A stretch of DNA of 15,281 nt from Chloroflexota bacterium (GCA_030550075.1 JAUQQB010000021.1:1-15281), one strand, 5' to 3'. Positions 6,259-11,847 are shown, numbered from the stretch's first letter. Made by a program: numbers and translations. The notes: a model not told the origin generated them from the letters alone.

Positions 6259-7407
6259 ATGTCCCGCTGGACCCGTCGGAGGCTCTTAAAACAAATCGGA
6301 TGGATCGGGTTGGGCCTGGGAGCTGGGGCCTGCGCGCGCGCCCTGGGGCTCCGCACCCCCATCCCTTTCCCCACCCCCTCGCCCAGCCTGACTCCGAGCC
6401 CCAGCCCGTCGCCCTCGATCACGCCAATCCCCACCGATACCCCTGTGCCTGCCTCGCCAACGCCGGCGCCCACGCCCACCAAGACGCCCTGGCCGACATT
6501 CCCACGCCCCAGCAAACTGGGGATCGTGGTTCAGTGGTTCCGGGATGTACACATCGTCAACCTGATCGTGAACACCCGGATGCGCGTGGCCAAGATCATC
6601 GACGATTTCGGCCGGGCGCCGGAGATCAAGGCGGGATCCCCGAACACGATTCTGGTTGGCCGGATCACCCACAACTTTGATTTCGGGGAGCATATCCGGG
6701 ATGGGCGCACGGATATGCGAGCAGCTGCCGAATGGTATGTGAACCAGTTTATGGACAAATATCTGGCGAATCCCCATATCGATTACTGGGAAGGCCATAA
6801 TGAGCCGCGGCCCCACAACCACGAGGTGATGCGTCTCTTCGCGCAATTCGAAATCGAGCGCATGAAGCTGATGGCCCAGCGAGGTCTGAAGTGCGCGATC
6901 GGGAACTTCCCGAACGGCTCGCCGGATCTGGAGCTATGGGTCGATTTCCTCCCTGCCCTCCAGGTCGCCCAACAGCTGGGCGGAATCCTGGCGCTTCACG
7001 AATACGCTTCCCCCACAATGGATGCAGGGGTGGATCATCAGACCGGGGAAGGATGGTTCACTCTGCGCTATCGCAAGGCATATCGCTATATGGTGCCGCC
7101 TGCCTATCAGATTCCCATTGTGATCACCGAGATGGGGATCGATGATATCCCCACCTTCCAGGGGCCGCCCAGCCGGGGCTGGCGGAACTACCTGAGCTAT
7201 TGGGAGCAACAGGGGTATGGGAACCCTCACTTCTTTTATCTGCGTCAGCTGTGGTGGTATGACGAGGAGCTTCAGAAGGATGATTATGTCATCGGGGCTA
7301 CCATTTACATCGCCGGGGCCTATGATAGCCAGGATCCCTATGAGATTATGGTGGAACCCTTCCGCGAAATGTTCGAGGATTATCTCCGGGCGCATCCGAA
7401 TCCATAA
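6259..7407 (+). CDS. Exported clan GH-A glycoside hydrolase-like protein with Pro/Thr/Ser linker
   Basis: The protein (382 aa) starts with a Tat-like signal, Thr-Arg-Arg-Arg-Leu-Leu-Lys (5-11), then a Gly-rich hydrophobic stretch ending at Cys25, which could be a non-canonical lipobox. Residues 33-84 are a Pro/Ser/Thr linker of the kind that spaces enzymes from the cell surface. From about 86 the sequence fits a TIM-barrel glycosidase: GHNEP (179-183, Glu182 as candidate acid/base), LHEYASP (246-252) and IVITEMG (287-293, Glu291 as candidate nucleophile). The Asn-Glu-Pro plus later Glu layout is that of clan GH-A, but I cannot assign a GH family or substrate. I chose ATG 6259 because AAGGGAGGG precedes it and the Tat motif follows. 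An upstream ATG at 6214 would add 15 residues before the signal. It stands alone, with the MITE-like element just upstream. Confidence 0.8.
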   Translation: MSRWTRRRLLKQIGWIGLGLGAGACARALGLRTPIPFPTPSPSLTPSPSPSPSITPIPTDTPVPASPTPAPTPTKTPWPTFPRPSKLGIVVQWFRDVHIVNLIVNTRMRVAKIIDDFGRAPEIKAGSPNTILVGRITHNFDFGEHIRDGRTDMRAAAEWYVNQFMDKYLANPHIDYWEGHNEPRPHNHEVMRLFAQFEIERMKLMAQRGLKCAIGNFPNGSPDLELWVDFLPALQVAQQLGGILALHEYASPTMDAGVDHQTGEGWFTLRYRKAYRYMVPPAYQIPIVITEMGIDDIPTFQGPPSRGWRNYLSYWEQQGYGNPHFFYLRQLWWYDEELQKDDYVIGATIYIAGAYDSQDPYEIMVEPFREMFEDYLRAHPNP

Positions 7408-7518
7408 TCAGTTGCCTCGCTCTCCGATTGGATCCGGCCGGACGAGGGGAGCGCCTTCCTTTCGCCCGAGCAACGGTCCCGAGCCCCAACCTTTCGCGGT
7501 GGATATGCGAATTTTCTG

Positions 7519-7553
7519 GGTGAGGTGGGCTGTTGAAGAGGGCCCTCCTCACC
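7519..7553. other. Inverted repeat between the glycosidase-like gene and maf
   Basis: GGTGAGGTGGGC (7519-7530) pairs with GCCCTCCTCACC (7542-7553) with one mismatch and an 11-nt loop. It lies 112 bp after the glycosidase-like stop and about 40 bp before the maf start. No T-run follows. It could be a factor-independent terminator remnant or a leader structure for maf. Confidence 0.35.
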
Positions 7554-7592
7554 TCGGAACCTTCTGCACTTTAGTCATACAAGGACAACAAT

Positions 7593-8255
7593 ATGATGCT
7601 TCCCGAACGCTGGGTGCTGGCTTCGGCTTCCCCGCGACGCCGAACGTTGATCCAGCTTCTCGGACATCCAATAGAGGTCCTGTCGGTCTCCATTGATGAG
7701 ACACCGGAGCCGCGTGAGGATCCGGCGGCCTATGCGGCTCGTCTGGCGCTTGCCAAGGCCGCCGCCGGGGCCCGGCTTGCTCCGGACGCGCTGGTTTTAG
7801 CAGCGGATACCCTGGTGGATCTGGAAGGGAAGATCCTGGGCAAGCCGGAGGGGACGCAGAAAGCGCGGGCAATGCTCCAGGCTTTGCGTGGGCGTCCCCA
7901 CCAGGTGCACACGGCCGTTGCGGTCTACAACCCCTCTCGAGGCGAGCATTTGCTGGAGGTGGCCACCACGCGGGTCTGGATGCGACCCTACACCGATCCA
8001 GAGATCGAAATCTATCTGGCTACCGGCGATCCTCTGGATAAAGCTGGCGCTTACGCAATCCAGCACCCCGGTTTTCAACCCGTTCGGATGGTGGAAGGTT
8101 GCTATGCGGCGGTGGTGGGGCTACCGCTTTGCCATATCGCCCAAGCCCTGCGCCGCTGGGGCTGGTCTCCGCCAGAGGATTTGCCTGCGCGGTGTCAGTC
8201 CGCCCTTGGACATCGCTGCGCCGTTTACCCGGAGATCTTCGCTTCCTCTCGATAG
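7593..8255 (+). CDS. maf: Maf family nucleoside triphosphate pyrophosphatase (YhdE-like)
   Basis: Maf proteins hydrolyse non-canonical or regulatory nucleotides to the monophosphate and pyrophosphate, and this cytosolic enzyme should do the same. Diagnostic motifs are SASPRR (11-16), VLAADTLV (68-75, Asp72), KPEGTQKARAML (84-95), DKAGAYAIQ (149-157) and VVGLPL (174-179). The GAYAIQ form matches the YhdE type (dTTP/UTP) rather than the YceF type (m7GTP), so dTTP/UTP is the likelier substrate. ATG 7593 follows AAGGA by 7 nt, and a second ATG is the next codon. The protein (220 aa) is slightly long because of a tail after about 195 with Cys201 and Cys209 (CQSALGHRC), which the core family lacks. 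It is separated from tRNA-Asn by about 200 bp. Confidence 0.95.
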   Translation: MMLPERWVLASASPRRRTLIQLLGHPIEVLSVSIDETPEPREDPAAYAARLALAKAAAGARLAPDALVLAADTLVDLEGKILGKPEGTQKARAMLQALRGRPHQVHTAVAVYNPSRGEHLLEVATTRVWMRPYTDPEIEIYLATGDPLDKAGAYAIQHPGFQPVRMVEGCYAAVVGLPLCHIAQALRRWGWSPPEDLPARCQSALGHRCAVYPEIFASSR

Positions 8256-8276
8256 TCCGTCGGCTGATGGCACACA

Positions 8277-8320
8277 GAGGTTACGCAGCTGGTTTTCTCC
8301 TGCGGGTTTTCAGGTCTGAT
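8277..8320. repeat. Solo, decayed end of the MITE-like family
   Basis: GAGGTTACGCAGCTGG followed by TTTTCTCCTGCGGGTTTTC resembles the left part of 11302-11401 and the end of 6120-6200. I could not find the matching inverted end to the right, so only half of an element seems to remain. Confidence 0.45.
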
Positions 8321-8418
8321 CCCCTATTATCGGGCTCGCAGGTCTAGAAGAGAGAAATCGCCTCTGAGATTTAGGGGTGGAGCAGTATGCCGGAGAGGCC
8401 GAGGGACGATGGAGGTCC

Positions 8419-8447
8419 TTGACGCACTGCCCGCGAGTCCTTATAAT
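8419..8447 (+). promoter_or_regulatory. Consensus sigma-70-type promoter of tRNA-Asn
   Basis: TTGACG at 8419-8424 and TATAAT at 8442-8447 are separated by exactly 17 bp. The predicted start near 8454 lies about 6 nt before the mature tRNA. It is the best-formed promoter in the window and indicates that a housekeeping sigma of ordinary specificity works here. Confidence 0.88.
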
Positions 8448-8459
8448 TTGTAAGGACCT

Positions 8460-8535
8460 TCCCCGGTAGCTCAACAGGCAGAGCAGCCGGCTGTTAACCG
8501 GCGGGTTGGAGGTTCGAGTCCTCCCCGGGGAGCCA
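8460..8535 (+). tRNA. tRNA-Asn (anticodon GTT), CCA encoded
   Basis: The cloverleaf folds cleanly. Acceptor TCCCCGG (8460-8466) pairs with CCGGGGA (8525-8531). A D-arm GCTC...GAGC follows. The anticodon stem GCCGG/CCGGC encloses the loop CTGTTAA with anticodon GTT. The T-arm is GGAGG-TTCGAGT-CCTCC. The discriminator is G8532 and CCA is encoded at 8533-8535. It has its own promoter and terminator, so it is a single-gene transcription unit. Confidence 0.97.
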
Positions 8536-8537
8536 GA

Positions 8538-8566
8538 GGCCGCCGCTGGGCGGCCTTTTGTTTTTT
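8538..8566 (+). terminator. Rho-independent terminator of tRNA-Asn
   Basis: GGCCGCC (8538-8544) and GGCGGCC (8549-8555) form a perfect 7-bp GC stem with a 4-nt loop, followed by TTTTGTTTTTT. It begins 2 nt after the tRNA CCA end. Confidence 0.95.
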
Positions 8567-8630
8567 CAGGCTCTCCAGGGAGGATGATGGATGGCACGCC
8601 GCCCATCATTCTGAAATGAGGCCGGGGATC

Positions 8631-8658
8631 GGGATCCGGGGGCGCGCCCCCGGATCCC
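8631..8658. repeat. Perfect 28-bp palindrome
   Basis: The half-site GGGATCCGGGGGCG is followed directly by its exact reverse complement, with no spacer. It lies between the tRNA terminator and the small zinc-ribbon gene. A smaller imperfect hairpin (ATGATGG...CATCAT) sits about 30 bp to its left, around 8583-8610. It contains two GGATCC sites and one GGCGCGCC site. Function is unknown. It could be a protein-binding site or the remains of a repeat. Confidence 0.7.
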
Positions 8659-8769
8659 TGACTGCCTCAGTCATCGCTTCCCACAGGGTTGTGGGGATAG
8701 GCAAAAGAGCAAAGCATTTACAGGGCCAGCACCACCAGCTCGGTTTCAAAAGGCGCAAGGGAGATCTTT

Positions 8770-8928
8770 ATGCTTGCGGAAACCCCGATGTTTCTGGAGA
8801 ACTCCCCGGCGATGGATCTTCTCCCCGATGATGACCGATGCGAGATTTGTGGGTTTCCCATGGAGGAGATCCACTGCAAGCTTCGCTGCCCGAATTGCGG
8901 GCGGATGCGGGATTGCTCGGATCCATAA
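8770..8928 (+). CDS. Small cysteine-rich zinc-ribbon protein (52 aa)
   Basis: ATG 8770 follows AAGGGAG by 6 nt, and the frame runs to TAA 8926-8928. The protein has six cysteines: Cys24-Glu-Ile-Cys27, Cys36, Cys40-Pro-Asn-Cys43 and Cys49. The CxxC and CPNCG knuckles suggest one zinc ribbon, and the chain ends in Asp-Cys-Ser-Asp-Pro. The first 22 residues are acidic and hydrophobic with no membrane span. The good ribosome-binding site and the regular cysteine spacing argue that it is real despite its size. It converges with the radical-SAM gene, leaving 36 bp between stops. I do not recognise a defined function. Nucleic-acid or protein binding is only a general possibility for such ribbons. 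Confidence 0.72.
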   Translation: MLAETPMFLENSPAMDLLPDDDRCEICGFPMEEIHCKLRCPNCGRMRDCSDP

Positions 8929-8964
8929 TGCAGAGCTGGATCCGTAAAGGAAGATAAGGAAGCG

Positions 8965-10107
8965 TTAGCGCATTGGCAATGGAAGGGTTTGGGGCGGCCG
9001 TCGTCCGTTGAGGGTGATGAAAGGAGCCGCTCGGGCCATGGAGACCCCAAGGGCCGCCAGGCCCTCCAGCTGGCTTAAACGACCCTCTCGCCGTGCCTGA
9101 AGAATCGCCCGCGCCGTTTTCGGACCGATCCCCGGGATCCGCACCAGTTCCTCATAAGAAGCCCGGGTGATCTCCACTGGCTGATCCGCCAAAGCCCGGC
9201 GCGCCCACGCCAGTTTCGGATCCTCCGTGAGGGGCAGGTTCCCCGCCTCATCAAGGGGTAGCTCTTCAAATCGGAAACCATAAACCCGCAACAGCCATTC
9301 CGCCTGATAGAGCCGCTGCGCTCGCAACGGCGAGGTCGGCGGGAGATCCTCCAAAGGCGTGTCCGGCACCGGGTGGAAGGGCGAATAGTATACACGGGCC
9401 AGGCCGATCTCCCGATGCAGCCGCGCCGTGGTCTCCAGGATCTCCCGATCGCTCTCTTCAGCCGCCCCCACCACCAGCTGGGTCGTCAACGATGGCCAGC
9501 GCCCGGACCAGGCGATCGCTGAAGGCTCCTCTCGACGGATCCGCCCGGCGGTGTAAAGCGGCCCCTCGAGTTCCGCCATAAAGGCCTTATGGGGCGCCAG
9601 GCGGGATAGCCGCTCCGGGTTTGGGGCCTCCAGATTGATGGACACCCGGTCTGCCCATCGCATGGCCTCCCGCACCTGCTCCGACTCTGCGCCGGGCATC
9701 AGCTTCAGATGAAGGTATCCCCGATAGCCATACCGTCGTCGGAGTAACTCCGCCACGGCCAACAACCGATCCTGAGTCCGCACACCTCCTCCCAGGATCC
9801 CGGAGCTCACGAACAACCCATCCACCAACCCCCGCTGATGCATCGCATCGAAGGCCCGGGCCAGTTCGTCCGGCTGGAAGGTGGCGCGGCGGAAGGAACG
9901 GCCGGCCCGGAACGGACAGTAGTAACAATCCCGCTCGCAGGCGGAGGTTAATAAGACTTTCAGGAGGCGAACCGGACGGCCATGGGCGCGCGCCTCGTAA
10001 ATACATTCCATGAGCGGCGTCCTGGCCCGCCCGGAGGAATCCGTCTCCTCCGCCGGTTCCCAGATCGCCGCCTGTGTTAAGAGCGTTAGCTTCGTCTCGA
10101 GATCCAT
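8965..10107 (-). CDS. Radical SAM protein with C-terminal helix-hairpin-helix (putative DNA modification/repair family)
   Basis: The protein (380 aa) should bind a 4Fe-4S cluster through Cys57-x3-Cys61-x2-Cys64 (CERDCYYC) and use S-adenosylmethionine radical chemistry. The barrel continues with GLFVSSGILGGGVRTQDR (97-114), LHLKLMPGA (132-140) and RVSINLEAPNPERL (154-167). A helix-hairpin-helix DNA-binding motif, LVRIPGIGPKTARAIL (321-336), lies near the C-terminus. This architecture matches the putative DNA modification/repair radical SAM family (TIGR03916-like), whose reaction is not established. That family is often encoded beside a uracil-DNA-glycosylase-like partner, which is not seen here. 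ATG 10107 lacks a clear Shine-Dalgarno and is preceded by short ATTCGTG repeats. It is 68 bp downstream of the RpiB-like gene on the same strand. Confidence 0.9.
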   Translation of the reverse strand: MDLETKLTLLTQAAIWEPAEETDSSGRARTPLMECIYEARAHGRPVRLLKVLLTSACERDCYYCPFRAGRSFRRATFQPDELARAFDAMHQRGLVDGLFVSSGILGGGVRTQDRLLAVAELLRRRYGYRGYLHLKLMPGAESEQVREAMRWADRVSINLEAPNPERLSRLAPHKAFMAELEGPLYTAGRIRREEPSAIAWSGRWPSLTTQLVVGAAEESDREILETTARLHREIGLARVYYSPFHPVPDTPLEDLPPTSPLRAQRLYQAEWLLRVYGFRFEELPLDEAGNLPLTEDPKLAWARRALADQPVEITRASYEELVRIPGIGPKTARAILQARREGRLSQLEGLAALGVSMARAAPFITLNGRRPPQTLPLPMR

Positions 10108-10112
10108 ATGGC

Positions 10113-10138
10113 ATTCGTGTATTCGTGCCCCATTCGTG
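10113..10138. repeat. Three direct copies of ATTCGTG upstream of the radical-SAM gene
   Basis: ATTCGTG occurs at 10113-10119, 10121-10127 and 10132-10138 on the plus strand, 6 to 31 bp before ATG 10107 on the minus strand. The array occupies the place where the ribosome-binding site would be. It may be an operator, a translational element or a simple repeat. Confidence 0.5.
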
Positions 10139-10175
10139 GACGGCGCTTTTCTCTCGGCAATTTTTCGGACACTCT

Positions 10176-10646
10176 CTAAGCACCGACAGGCTCAGAGGTC
10201 TTCCCGTAAGCCCGCTCGATCTCCACGACCTGAGCTAAGCAGGCGTCATCCTCTGGATTCGGGATATACCGGGTGCTGAACCAGGCCTCCAGGATCTCCC
10301 GGGCCATCGCCTCAGAGGTTCGACGCAGGCTCATACAGAGGACATTGGCATTATTCCAGAGGCGAGCCCCTCGAGCCGTCTCGGCGTCATCGCAGAGCGC
10401 CGCCCGGATCCCCGGGACCTTGTTCGCAGCGATGCTGACCCCCGTCCCGGTCCAGCAGAACAGGATCCCCTCATCCGCCTCTCCCCGCGCGATCTTCTCC
10501 GCCACCATCCGGGCCACCTCAGACCAGGATTGCTTGACACCGGCGAGAGGGCCGACCGGCTCCACTTCGAATCCACGGCGCCGCAACTCCTCCAGGACGA
10601 CATCCGTCAGATGGGTGCGCTCATCGCTTCCGACGACAATTCGCAT
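10176..10646 (-). CDS. RpiB/LacA/LacB-family isomerase homologue with altered substrate pocket
   Basis: The fold and catalytic core are those of ribose-5-phosphate isomerase B: GILFCWTGTGVSIAANKVPGIRAALC lies at 60-85 (first part GILFCWTGTG, then VSIAANKVPG), with Cys64 and Thr66 matching E. coli Cys66 and Thr68. The residue after Cys is Trp instead of Gly. Residues that bind the sugar phosphate or open the ring in E. coli RpiB seem replaced: His10 by Glu9, His99 by Trp97, and the Arg133/His134/Arg137 region by an acidic stretch around Pro-Glu-Asp-Asp (131-134). Its true substrate is therefore uncertain. ATG 10646 follows AAAGGAGGAG; a longer frame upstream is not credible. At 156 aa it has normal length. 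It lies between the unknown 120-aa gene and the radical-SAM gene, all on the minus strand. Confidence 0.88.
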   Translation of the reverse strand: MRIVVGSDERTHLTDVVLEELRRRGFEVEPVGPLAGVKQSWSEVARMVAEKIARGEADEGILFCWTGTGVSIAANKVPGIRAALCDDAETARGARLWNNANVLCMSLRRTSEAMAREILEAWFSTRYIPNPEDDACLAQVVEIERAYGKTSEPVGA

Positions 10647-10794
10647 GGCCACTCCTCCTTTCGCAACGCGCATCGCCTTCTGCAACTTCAGACCGGATGG
10701 GGGGCATCTGGCTCCTCCCAACCCGGGTTCAGCTTTCCAGGGAAACGGAGCTCTCCGCGAAGGGATCTGGCCCACCGGGCCATTCCGGCGCACC

Positions 10795-11157
10795 TCACTC
10801 CGGACATTCGTGCTGGATCCCCTCCACCCAGGCCACGATCTGGTCCAGGAGAACCGAATCTAAACGCGAGGCATCCAGACAGACTCGAGGCTCCAGATAG
10901 GCATCCAGGATCCATACTTTTGAACTTTCAAGAGCTGAATGGAGCAGCCCGGGATCTATGAAGCGGACACCGTGCGGTAGAGTCGTCGGCGCAGGGGTGA
11001 GGATCACCAGAGCCGCCCCGGCTTCGGCAGCGGGCTGAGCGGCAGCTTCCCACCACCGTAATCGCTCCGGCTCGGGCTCCAGTTCGACAGCGACGATCAC
11101 GGGCGCCTGGTGGCGATAGGACTGCAGCATCTCCATCACGCGGGGAGATCGGAACAC
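10795..11157 (-). CDS. Unrecognised 120-residue protein
   Basis: I do not recognise a family. A GTG start at 11157 is preceded by AAAGGAGG at 8 nt, a strong ribosome-binding site. The sequence suggests a small alpha/beta domain: hydrophobic strands APVIVAVELEP (18-28), AALVILTPAP (48-57) and SKVWILDAYLEP (79-90), separated by helices that include Arg-Trp-Trp-Glu-Ala (34-38). There is no signal peptide, membrane span or metal motif. The two Cys residues (93, 118) are far apart. It is the first gene of a minus-strand cluster with the RpiB-like and radical-SAM genes, 148 bp before the former, with a TATAAT box and an inverted repeat upstream. Stable composition and a good start make it likely to be real. 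Confidence 0.7.
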   Translation of the reverse strand: MFRSPRVMEMLQSYRHQAPVIVAVELEPEPERLRWWEAAAQPAAEAGAALVILTPAPTTLPHGVRFIDPGLLHSALESSKVWILDAYLEPRVCLDASRLDSVLLDQIVAWVEGIQHECPE

Positions 11158-11198
11158 CGGGCACGCCTCCTTTCATCGTTCCACGGCCTTCGTAGTTC

Positions 11199-11204
11199 AT
11201 TATA
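11199..11204 (-). promoter_or_regulatory. Possible -10 box of the unknown/RpiB-like/radical-SAM cluster
   Basis: The minus strand reads TATAAT about 42 nt before GTG 11157. No consensus -35 is seen at 16-18 nt, which could mean activator dependence. Confidence 0.4.
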
Positions 11205-11231
11205 ACCCACTGGGGTTTGCCGTTCGATCCC

Positions 11232-11272
11232 TGGCGAAATAGATTTATCGCCGGAATGTGACTATTCCGCCA
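11232..11272. promoter_or_regulatory. Inverted repeat upstream of the -10 box, operator-like
   Basis: TGGCGAAATAG (11232-11242) faces CTATTCCGCCA (11262-11272), with 10 of 11 bases complementary and a 19-bp spacer. Relative to the -10 at 11199-11204 it lies at roughly -40 to -80, a common place for an activator site. Inner half-sites (CGGAAT/ATTCCG) are also palindromic. Function is inferred from position only. Confidence 0.3.
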
Positions 11273-11301
11273 CTCTCACGCCACGCCATACGGATCTGGG
11301 T

Positions 11302-11401
11302 GTTTTACACGGGTTTTCTCCTGGGGGCTTTGGGGGGCGGAACGGGGTGCCTTCAGCGCCTCGCTCCGCTCCCAAGCCCCCCGAGGGAATTTGTGTAACT
11401 C
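11302..11401. mobile_element. MITE-like element, 100 bp, imperfect ends
   Basis: The left half (GTTTTACACGGGTTTTCTCC, then a run with GGGGGCTTTGGGG) and the right half read on the minus strand (GAGTTACACAAATTCCCTCG, then GGGGGGCTTGGG) form a long imperfect inverted repeat. It resembles the element at 6120-6200. No clear target duplication remains. It is an older or more diverged copy and encodes no protein. Confidence 0.55.
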
Positions 11402-11525
11402 ATGTTGTTAAAATGGAAAATTGTCCTAACATGAATGAAAAGCCCTGTTCACACCTGGGCATAAGGCAGAGCGAAGAGTCTGTCTCACGTGCTCAAATCG
11501 ACCCCATGAACGTGCCCGATGACGA

Positions 11526-11556
11526 CCGGACAGGCTGCCTTCGGCATCTTGTCCGG
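11526..11556. other. Imperfect hairpin with TTC loop
   Basis: CCGGACAGGCTGCC (11526-11539) pairs with GGCATCTTGTCCGG (11543-11556) at 12 of 14 positions, around the loop TTC. It is not followed by a T-run. It may be a small structured repeat. Confidence 0.35.
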
Positions 11557-11663
11557 CCCTCAAAGTCCCCTTACCGTAAATTACTGAACTCTGGACAAAG
11601 GGGGCCGCGGGTTATGCCGTTTCGATACGCTCCCTGGACCAATCGAGCCTCTCCCCCCTTTCT

Positions 11664-11698
11664 CCTCTCCCCGCGGTCCTTTGGGCTGCGGGGAGAGG
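11664..11698. repeat. 35-bp hairpin repeat, copy 3
   Basis: CCTCTCCCCGCGG (11664-11676) pairs with the matching arm ending GCGGGGAGAGG (11688-11698), with G-T pairs near the loop. Flanking bases extend the stem to 11660-11702. It has the same length and outer arms as the copies at 1090-1124 and 5912-5946. It lies upstream of fdhD. Confidence 0.65.
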
Positions 11699-11778
11699 AG
11701 AATTAATGGGATGTTTTTAGGGGTGGGCGAGTTTGTCCAAAGTCCAGGTAATTACGCAACCAGTCTTTGGCTATTTGA

Positions 11779-11847
11779 GGAGGGCGAGTCCCCCGGCGAG
11801 ACCGATAGGTTTCACTTAGACAGGGCTCGGCTGAAGCCTCGCCCTCC
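11779..11847. repeat. Long imperfect inverted repeat upstream of fdhD
   Basis: GGAGGGCGAG (11779-11788) is the exact reverse complement of CTCGCCCTCC (11838-11847). The next bases inward also partly pair (CGGCGAG with GGGCTCGGCTG). It looks like a REP-type intergenic repeat. Just to its left, TAATTACGCAACCAG (11750-11764) loosely resembles a MITE-family end. Confidence 0.5.

Larger units (their letters stand above)
8256..8459. other. Spacer between maf and tRNA-Asn
   Basis: This spacer holds a lone end of the MITE-like family (8277-8320) and the tRNA promoter (8419-8447). No gene is evident. Confidence 0.5.

Noticed and set aside
6065..6289. Open frame through the MITE-like element
   Set aside because: Its codons include the terminal inverted repeats of the element and no protein features.
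10113..10138. CRISPR-like or iteron array
   Set aside because: The repeat unit is only 7 bp with three copies and uneven short spacing, too short for CRISPR, and no replication gene is near.
10647..10793. Upstream extension of the RpiB-like protein by 49 residues
   Set aside because: The extension has no family match, and ATG 10646 has a strong ribosome-binding site followed directly by the conserved first strand.
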